NCBI GenBank assembly: GCA_045599325.1
Contig: JAZRVT010000034.1
Span: forward strand, 1 to 64,000
From: Cacconaster sp045599325
GTDB taxonomy: Bacteria; Bacteroidota; Bacteroidia; Bacteroidales; UBA932
Reading direction: 5' to 3'
DNA: 64,000 nucleotides
Part shown: positions 59,535-64,000 of the stretch, piece by piece
Position numbering within the stretch: position 1 is the stretch's first letter
Layout of the letters: each line of letters opens with the position of its first letter
Position numbers and translations under genes: made by a program
Notes under the pieces: model-generated
Told to the model about the DNA's origin: nothing
The model's database searches: none
What the model saw: only the letters and a program-made list of their open reading frames with translations

Positions 59535-61322
59535 CTATTTAGAACGAATGGCTTCATCAATATCTTTAATCACGTCCATAAAGTCATAGCCCTCATTAAC
59601 ATATACCAATGAGCATCCATTTTCAAAACACAGCCGTCTTTTACGCTCATCTCGCTCCTGATTGCTGGCAAAGCCTTCTTCCCCTCCGAAATAATCAACC
59701 GGTTGATAGTGCTGGATTCCCTGATATTCTACGCCTAAATTAATATCTTTAAAATACACATCGAGGTGCTGCTTTCCTAGCCATTTAGGATGGCCATGTT
59801 GGACGACAGAGTAATCCTTATAATAGTTTTTAATTTTATAAAATAATGCTGTCTCATTTATCCAACCTTCACCAATCTTAGGAGATCCGATAGACTCACG
59901 ATAAGCATCTTCCGACTCAATAAGTAACACTCTCAACTGTTCAGTAACCGCATGATCGACAAGCAATATCTCATCCATCCTTCTCTTATGATATGCATCC
60001 TCACCAATCGAGTAATATACATTATAGCTGTCTTCATCTAGCTGGTAGAATTGCCGATAATACTCTGGCGAATACCGTCCATCGATAGATTTATAGCCCT
60101 TATCTTTTTCATAAAAGACATAATAGATACGACAGCCCCATTTTCTTTCAAATCTTTCCAGACAACTTCTAAAGAATGGAAGAATTTCTTTAATATGCTT
60201 CTTCCCGAATGCAGTCAAACAACCTGTTCCGCTAATCTTTGCCGCAATTTCCCCATCAAAAATATGGTCCCCTATCTTCTCTGCATATAAATTGACAAGC
60301 TTTAATGAAACAAACTCTTTTCTTTTAACGATATTCCACGCTTTTTCATATTGGTCAGAGTTATTATATAACTCGATTAATATATCATCACAATATTGTT
60401 TAACCTTTGGATAGCCCTTTGAAAGAAGATCATACTTCTCAGAAAGGGTATCAGGATCACGATACTGCTTCTGCAAATCATATAGCAGCATGAAATAATA
60501 ATTAGAATTACCTTCAGTGTCCAACACTATCCCATTGGCAAACTGCTTTTTAAAATAGTGATAGAATATCTGAACCTCTTTAGGTTCCATACTCATTGAG
60601 TGATCAGGATAAATATAGGTCTTAGGCCAATATGGGATTGGTATTCTCGACTTTGCCAAAACGTTAATGATACCTTCCTCGCTGGCATTCGATGCAAGAG
60701 ACTTGGTGTCATTCCAATATCTTACTGAACCATCAACTGACACTGAGGAAAGGTCAATTTTCCCTTTCAGCCTCATTGGTAGAGATAAATTACCTCCTAC
60801 ATACTGTAATTTGCCTAAGTCGCTAATTTGAGTATCTCTCAATGACAAATCTCCACCCACAAACTGGAGCTCGCCCAAATCCGACAGAGGCGTATTTCGG
60901 AATCCAGCGTTACCATTGACTTTTTGAAGAGATCCTAGAGACGATAAACATGATTTTCTATCATGAAAACTGCACCAAATATCACCGTGCACGATTTCGA
61001 GAGGGGAAAGATTATCTATCTGACAATCACTCAATCCTAATGTGCCTTTAATCTCTTTCACAGGAGCCAGAGAGGATACTGTACCATTTCTAATGATTAC
61101 ATCATGAAGGATTGAAAAACCAGAAATTATTTTTTTATATTCTTCCTGAGTATATATATCCGTTTTATCCTCAGTCGGAGAATAATTAGTTTGAATCTTA
61201 TTTGAGGGTATTGTCCCATATACAATTCGAACAGACTTTTGCGGAATATCAATAGTCTGTCTCTCTGAAGTGGAAGCCTCTTTCTTTGAGCCTCCAAATA
61301 TTCGGTTCAAGAATTTTAACAT
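59535..61322 (-). CDS. Leucine-rich-repeat sensor with C-terminal PD-(D/E)XK-like nuclease
   Basis: A 595-residue protein from ATG 61322, fixed by the -7 box at 61343-61350. After a short N-terminal lysine-rich tail, residues ~90-220 form irregular leucine-rich solenoid repeats ('LSDLGELQFVGGDLSL', 'ISDLGKLQYVGGNLSL'). A ~250-residue middle region is unrecognised. The C-terminal ~110 residues form the same nuclease type as in the next gene: 'LDVYFKDINLGVEYQG' (D521, E532, Q534) and 'QHYQPVDYFGGEEG', then 'CSLVYVN'. First gene of the five-gene unit. It may sense a phage protein through the repeats and activate the nuclease; this is inference. Confidence 0.75.
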   Translation of the reverse strand: MLKFLNRIFGGSKKEASTSERQTIDIPQKSVRIVYGTIPSNKIQTNYSPTEDKTDIYTQEEYKKIISGFSILHDVIIRNGTVSSLAPVKEIKGTLGLSDCQIDNLSPLEIVHGDIWCSFHDRKSCLSSLGSLQKVNGNAGFRNTPLSDLGELQFVGGDLSLRDTQISDLGKLQYVGGNLSLPMRLKGKIDLSSVSVDGSVRYWNDTKSLASNASEEGIINVLAKSRIPIPYWPKTYIYPDHSMSMEPKEVQIFYHYFKKQFANGIVLDTEGNSNYYFMLLYDLQKQYRDPDTLSEKYDLLSKGYPKVKQYCDDILIELYNNSDQYEKAWNIVKRKEFVSLKLVNLYAEKIGDHIFDGEIAAKISGTGCLTAFGKKHIKEILPFFRSCLERFERKWGCRIYYVFYEKDKGYKSIDGRYSPEYYRQFYQLDEDSYNVYYSIGEDAYHKRRMDEILLVDHAVTEQLRVLLIESEDAYRESIGSPKIGEGWINETALFYKIKNYYKDYSVVQHGHPKWLGKQHLDVYFKDINLGVEYQGIQHYQPVDYFGGEEGFASNQERDERKRRLCFENGCSLVYVNEGYDFMDVIKDIDEAIRSK

Positions 61323-61342
61323 CGTCGTCTTGTTTCCTTCTA

Positions 61343-61350
61343 CAAAAATA
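61343..61350 (-). promoter_or_regulatory. -7 box of the five-gene island operon
   Basis: TATTTTTG on the minus strand, 20 bp upstream of ATG 61322. It is the only clear box before the cluster, supporting one transcript across it. Confidence 0.6.
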
Positions 61351-61411
61351 ATAATATTCCATGCCATAAATGCTTATTTCTTAATATCCAATATCGATCA
61401 GCAAATGCAAC

Positions 61412-61442
61412 TTGATTATTTTGATTAACTTAATTAAATTCG
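61412..61442 (+). promoter_or_regulatory. Promoter and four-codon leader ORF of the island lipoprotein
   Basis: TTG at 61412-61414 and TAAATTCG at 61435-61442 with 20-bp spacing. The ATG at 61447, 4 bp after the box, opens a 4-codon ORF (MLLP, TAA). The same TTCGCACAATG tail occurs before the AraC gene at 50399, also with an ATG just after the box. ATG 61474 is the main start. Confidence 0.5.
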
Positions 61443-61473
61443 CACAATGTTATTGCCATAAAAAATGAACCAT

Positions 61474-62391
61474 ATGAAACGGACTATTCTATTATTAGCT
61501 TTTCTCATTGCAATCTCAGGGTGCAAAAATTATTCTTCTGAATATCAGCAATGCCAACAAGAACTGACAGTCGCGAGAGATAGTATCAAGACACTATTGG
61601 CAACGGTTGAAGCATTATCATACCCTGCCGATCAACGACTTGCGAATGTTAATTCATTCATAAAAAACAAGGACTATGTCTCCGCCACTAAAGAAGTCGA
61701 CGATCTGGTCCGACTATTCCCTAATAGTACTGAGGCGAAGAGTGAAGCCCAGCTAAGAAACATAATTGAGGCAGGCATTCAGGCTCAAATTGCTGAAGCA
61801 GAAAGAATAAAAGCGTTAGGATTCAAAGTGCTATCCGAAAAATCAAAAGTTGATGTTGAAGATGTCTCTCTCTCTTTTGGGGCATTTAAAACAGCATCGG
61901 AATTTACATTCGATTCATATTCGACTTATTCTGGTTCAGAATGGCGCTATTTGCAAGCAGATAAAGGATCAAAATATATATCTGTTCCTGTTAGCATTAC
62001 TTCTAAAAATACGAATCCCAAATTACCGCAATGTGCTGTTTATACAGTGAATGGAGATAAACTTACTCTATATGGAACCTTTATGACCAAACTGGCAAGA
62101 TGGGATGATTATGGTTCATATCTCGGCAATGATGCTGACTTCAATAATGATTTTGCAAAAGTTAACACAGTTAAGTTTAAACTGGGCATTCAGGTTGACG
62201 AGGAAATCTTGAAAAAACCTTTCGTGGTGTTACTTAGAAATCAATGCGCATTATCTCGAAACGAAAATAGATATAACAATCCTCCGATCAGCTATGTCGG
62301 AAGTTGTGGTTTTGAACAAGAAGTTACTGTTGACAGCATACAAGCTGGCAATTATACGGTAATCAAGAAATACAATTTCAATCTACTATAA
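61474..62391 (+). CDS. Island lipoprotein with coiled coil
   Basis: A 305-residue lipoprotein (IAISGC, Cys ~17). A coiled-coil helix follows ('YQQCQQELTVARDSIKTLL'), then a TPR-like helical part ('LANVNSFIKNKDYVSATKEVDD', 'AEAERIKALG'), and a C-terminal beta domain (~150-305) with 'SKYISVPVSITSKN'. Not recognised as a known family. It is divergent from the nuclease cluster (133 bp apart) and may be part of the island's cargo. Plus-strand, AT-rich codons. It ends immediately before two tiny minus-strand genes. Confidence 0.75.
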   Translation: MKRTILLLAFLIAISGCKNYSSEYQQCQQELTVARDSIKTLLATVEALSYPADQRLANVNSFIKNKDYVSATKEVDDLVRLFPNSTEAKSEAQLRNIIEAGIQAQIAEAERIKALGFKVLSEKSKVDVEDVSLSFGAFKTASEFTFDSYSTYSGSEWRYLQADKGSKYISVPVSITSKNTNPKLPQCAVYTVNGDKLTLYGTFMTKLARWDDYGSYLGNDADFNNDFAKVNTVKFKLGIQVDEEILKKPFVVLLRNQCALSRNENRYNNPPISYVGSCGFEQEVTVDSIQAGNYTVIKKYNFNLL

Positions 62392-62541
62392 TTAATACTG
62401 TCTTTTCGACACAAGTTTTACATTCCCTGAATTATATGCAGGCTGGTTTCCTATTCTAGGGATCAGTCTGCTTACTTTATCTGATTCACTCTGGGTACTG
62501 GAAGGGCTGGAGAAATACTTGTGCCCAGCCCCTGTCTGCAT
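62392..62541 (-). CDS. Small hypothetical protein (49 residues)
   Basis: Reads MQTGAGHKYFSSPSSTQSES… to …VKLVSKRQY, 49 residues, ending TAA at 62392-62394, abutting the lipoprotein stop on the other strand. Its start lies 2 bp after the upstream small gene's stop (TAACAATG), which supports two-gene coupling. No family recognised; basic and serine-rich. Confidence 0.4.
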   Translation of the reverse strand: MQTGAGHKYFSSPSSTQSESDKVSRLIPRIGNQPAYNSGNVKLVSKRQY

Positions 62542-62543
62542 TG

Positions 62544-62714
62544 TTACTGGCGTTTCAATAGTTCCCATTCGTTATCCTCCTCTGGTGAATACATTTGATT
62601 CTCCATCACGTCTTCCAATGGAGATACAATCTTATAAACTTTCTGAATGGTCAGGAAACCATCTGGGTCGATCCACTCACGGTAATCGACCTGCAATAAG
62701 TCAACGTTTTTCAT
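62544..62714 (-). CDS. Small acidic hypothetical protein (56 residues)
   Basis: ATG 62714 to TAA 62544-62546. It reads as a compact acidic protein (MKNVDLLQVDYREWIDPDGF… ending …EEDNEWELLKRQ). Protein-like composition with hydrophobic and acidic residues well spaced. Its ATG overlaps the stop of an upstream frame at 62711-62713 (ATGA-type junction). Small acidic proteins in mobile islands can be anti-defence, antitoxin-like or recombination-accessory factors; nothing here decides. Confidence 0.45.
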   Translation of the reverse strand: MKNVDLLQVDYREWIDPDGFLTIQKVYKIVSPLEDVMENQMYSPEEDNEWELLKRQ

Positions 62715-62896
62715 AGTCTATGATATTTTAAGTTGTTAGTTCTCAGTTCTTTACCAATGACATAATATACCCATAGACTGTCTGTCAGCCAAGTCCATAT
62801 GAGATTTATCACCGCAATAACATTTTCGGAGATTAGGGATAGAGTGGATTCAAATACTACTCTTCTTTCGTCGATAAAAATAAAATGAAAGCCTTT
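62711..62896 (-). other. Open frame with membrane-like helix, no obvious start
   Basis: 61 codons after a TAA at 62897-62899, ending TGA at 62711-62713. The reading 'FIDERRVVFESTLSLISENV', then 'NLIWTWLTDSLWVYYVIG', looks like a membrane helix with flanking charges, but there is no ATG within it. It may be the continuation of the 42-codon ORF at 62857-62985 after a frameshift near 62880-62900 (a TTTTATTTTTA run lies there). Confidence 0.3.
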
Positions 62897-62985
62897 TTAA
62901 TCTCTGCAAGGCTCAAGGCACAATAATGATTCATATTTTGCTCCCGAGATAGGTCCTTAATTAGTAGGAGATATTTCTCCTTCAT
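62857..62985 (-). CDS. Small hypothetical protein (42 residues), possibly frameshifted
   Basis: ATG 62985 to TAG 62857-62859; 42 residues (MKEKYLLLIKDLSREQNMNH… ending …FILFLSTKEE). The helical, Lys/Glu/Leu-rich composition is plausible for a real protein. A good frame continues in another register to 62711 (see that entry), so this may be the 5' part of a ~90-residue gene broken by a frameshift. No family recognised. Confidence 0.35.
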   Translation of the reverse strand: MKEKYLLLIKDLSREQNMNHYCALSLAEIKKAFILFLSTKEE

Positions 62986-63065
62986 TTCGTTTCCTTCATT
63001 GTGTCCATTCTTTTATTTACCAAAGTAATAGAGAGTGTTTCTGTCCACCAAATACCGTGGGCAGG

Positions 63066-63350
63066 ATGAACAAAAATGTCGGTCTTCTGGATATTTCATC
63101 ATTTCAACAGTTTCAAGCTCAAGTGAAAATTCGAAGCCATAAATTCGGTTGGGAAGAGCCCCCACAGCCAGTTATAGTTGGATATATAGCATCATACAAT
63201 TATCTGCTCTGTGAAAGACAAAAATACTCAGTGCTCCTCCAGGCTTCATTCCATAGATCTACGCGCGCTGAAAATACCGGTAACTGGAAATATGCGCCCT
63301 CCCTGCATACGAGAGGGGACTACCCCTCTAGTCCCCCCTTAGATTTTTGA
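63066..63350 (+). CDS. Doubtful 94-residue ORF
   Basis: ATG 63066 to TGA 63348-63350. The protein reading (MNKNVGLLDISSFQQFQ…) is not recognised and includes long low-complexity stretches. It lies in an AT-rich gap of the island between the minus-strand small genes and the 63488 ORF, without a convincing promoter. Its end coincides with paired hairpins at 63312-63336. Probably not a gene, or only the remains of one. Confidence 0.2.
   Translation: MNKNVGLLDISSFQQFQAQVKIRSHKFGWEEPPQPVIVGYIASYNYLLCERQKYSVLLQASFHRSTRAENTGNWKYAPSLHTRGDYPSSPPLDF
63312..63336. terminator. Two mutually exclusive hairpins
   Basis: AGAGGGG (63312-63318) can pair with CCCCTCT (63323-63329) across an ACTA loop, or GGGGACT (63315-63321) can pair with AGTCCCC (63330-63336). 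The two use the same bases, so only one forms. A TTTTT tract follows near 63344. It resembles an attenuator or a terminator in intergenic DNA. Confidence 0.4.
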
Positions 63351-63487
63351 ATAAAAGAATGCTTTCCAAAATACGTAATAAGAAACAAAACTAGCGAGAA
63401 TCCGCGCCTCAGAAAAATAGGCAAAATAAAACGTATTCTTAGTGTAATACGCAATACCTCAAATCCTATTTTTATAATTACATCATT

Positions 63488-63655
63488 ATGACACAACAAG
63501 CACCCGACAGCCTCAGCCTCTTAGATAGAAGCAGGCCAGTCACAATCGAGCAGCTCCTTCGCTTTAAGCAGAAGCGCGTGGTCAACGAACTTATGGAGCT
63601 CTTTGGAGCAAGGTCACTGACCGAACTTGCAATAAGGCTCTCACTATGTTTCTAG
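63488..63655 (+). CDS. Small hypothetical protein (55 residues) upstream of recombinase
   Basis: ATG 63488 to TAG 63653-63655. 55 residues (MTQQAPDSLS… to …RLSLCF) with a helical region 'TIEQLLRFKQKRVVNELMEL'. GC content and codon use are closer to the host than to the rest of the island. It has no recognised family. It precedes the recombinase gene by 88 bp and the perfect 11-bp hairpin at 63668-63712. Possibly the end of a host gene into which the island integrated. Confidence 0.4.
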   Translation: MTQQAPDSLSLLDRSRPVTIEQLLRFKQKRVVNELMELFGARSLTELAIRLSLCF

Positions 63656-63667
63656 TCGCAAAATGTT

Positions 63668-63712
63668 ACAGCCCCATTATGTGCCACCTTATAATCGGTA
63701 CAATGGGGCTGT
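63668..63712. repeat. Perfect 11-bp inverted repeat before the recombinase
   Basis: ACAGCCCCATT (63668-63678) and AATGGGGCTGT (63702-63712) flank a 23-bp loop. It sits 31 bp upstream of the recombinase start. A recombination (res-like) site or a terminator is possible. Confidence 0.5.
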
Positions 63713-63743
63713 TTCGTTTCATCAACTAATCTTTGATTATACT

Positions 63744-64000
63744 ATGGACAATAATGCTATCATCTATGCCCGAGTCTCTAGCAAAGGAGACAGGCAGACA
63801 ACAGAGCGTCAAATCTATGATCTAAACAAGTACGCTCAAGCCCACGATCTTCAAGTCGTAGCCACATTTGAAGAACATATCAGCGGAGCAAAATCCAATA
63901 AGGAAAGAAAGGCTCTTCAGGAATGTTTCGAACTCGCAGAGTCAGGAGCGCCTCAACCATTATTTGCAGCGAATTGTCAAGACTAGGTCGTTCAGTTTGG
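63744..64000 (+). pseudogene. Serine recombinase, frameshifted and cut by window end
   Basis: ATG 63744 opens a serine-recombinase N-terminal domain: 'AIIYARVSSKGDRQTTERQIYDLNKYAQ' region (catalytic Ser in ARVSS) and 'EEHISGAKSNKERKALQECFELAESGA'. In this frame a stop appears at 63984-63986. A different frame from 63953 reads 'TIICSELSRLGRSVW', exactly the next conserved block (D/SELSRLGRS), so the sequence has a one- or two-base shift at about 63948-63955. Either a real frameshift mutation, a programmed shift, or a sequencing error. The rest lies beyond the window. Confidence 0.8.

Noticed and set aside
62519..62716. A 65-codon plus-strand frame
   Set aside because: Antisense to the two small minus-strand genes, which have better composition and junctions; no start box.

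Overview
The window is a stretch of a Bacteroidales (Bacteroidota) chromosome, probably from a gut or other host-associated species. Three things support this. Many genes carry the Bacteroidota -7 promoter box TAnnTTTG. The family set is typical (GH92, S9B dipeptidyl peptidase, DUF3244, NamZ, Hc1 histone-like protein, LAB_N protein, HSDR_N protein beside holA). The CRISPR repeat starts GTTGTGATTTGC on the minus strand, as type II-C repeats of this phylum do. Most of the window is GC-rich, tightly packed housekeeping DNA. No rRNA or tRNA gene was recognised.

Layout. 1-608: right part of a type II-C CRISPR array (8 identical 47-bp repeats), read right to left, with no cas gene in the window. 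609-3300: a decayed secreted-protein gene, short repeats, two outer-membrane beta-barrel genes, a tiny lipoprotein ORF and a DUF3244 gene. 3.3-16.2 kb: a membrane-anchored TPR/HTH regulator, nhaA, alkaline phosphatase, a GH92 mannosidase with an S9B peptidase, a large MscS-type channel and ispF. 16.3-24.7 kb: a plus-strand housekeeping run (mutL, rhomboid, EEP phosphatase, sua5, cca, CPBP protease, manA, S4 protein), interrupted by one minus-strand divIC. 24.6-28.6 kb: alanine symporter, Hc1 histone-like gene, ROK kinase and MFS sugar transporter. 28.65-31.7 kb: a somewhat AT-richer patch with a serpin lipoprotein and an ECF sigma gene that has an in-frame stop near its start, followed by an anti-sigma/beta-barrel fusion. 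31.7-35.5 kb: a minus-strand operon with cell-wall recycling genes (ldcA, namZ). 35.5-46.3 kb: rsmE, holA, an M6 protease, a lipid-A/lipid-carrier glycosylation operon (GT2, LAB_N, ArnT-like), alr, a nucleotide-sugar dehydrogenase and dtd. 46.3-53.9 kb: a GH9 enzyme, a divergent tryptophanase-family lyase opposite an AraC regulator, an HD-domain protein and an M13 protease.

54.2-64.0 kb is different: visibly AT-rich, different codon use, and it ends in a serine recombinase fragment. It looks like a horizontally acquired island. Its core is five minus-strand genes (61322 down to 54212) in tight order: a leucine-rich-repeat protein ending in a PD-(D/E)XK-like nuclease; a protein of six zinc-finger repeats ending in the same nuclease type; an HNH endonuclease overlapping it by 8 bp; an AIPR abortive-infection family protein with its own N-terminal nuclease-like motif; and a RelA/SpoT alarmone-synthetase protein. 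Together they read as a candidate multi-gene anti-phage system that pairs several nucleases with a nucleotide-alarmone effector. I do not recognise this combination as a described system, so it is the main lead here. Several very small genes, a lipoprotein and the broken recombinase fill the rest of the island.
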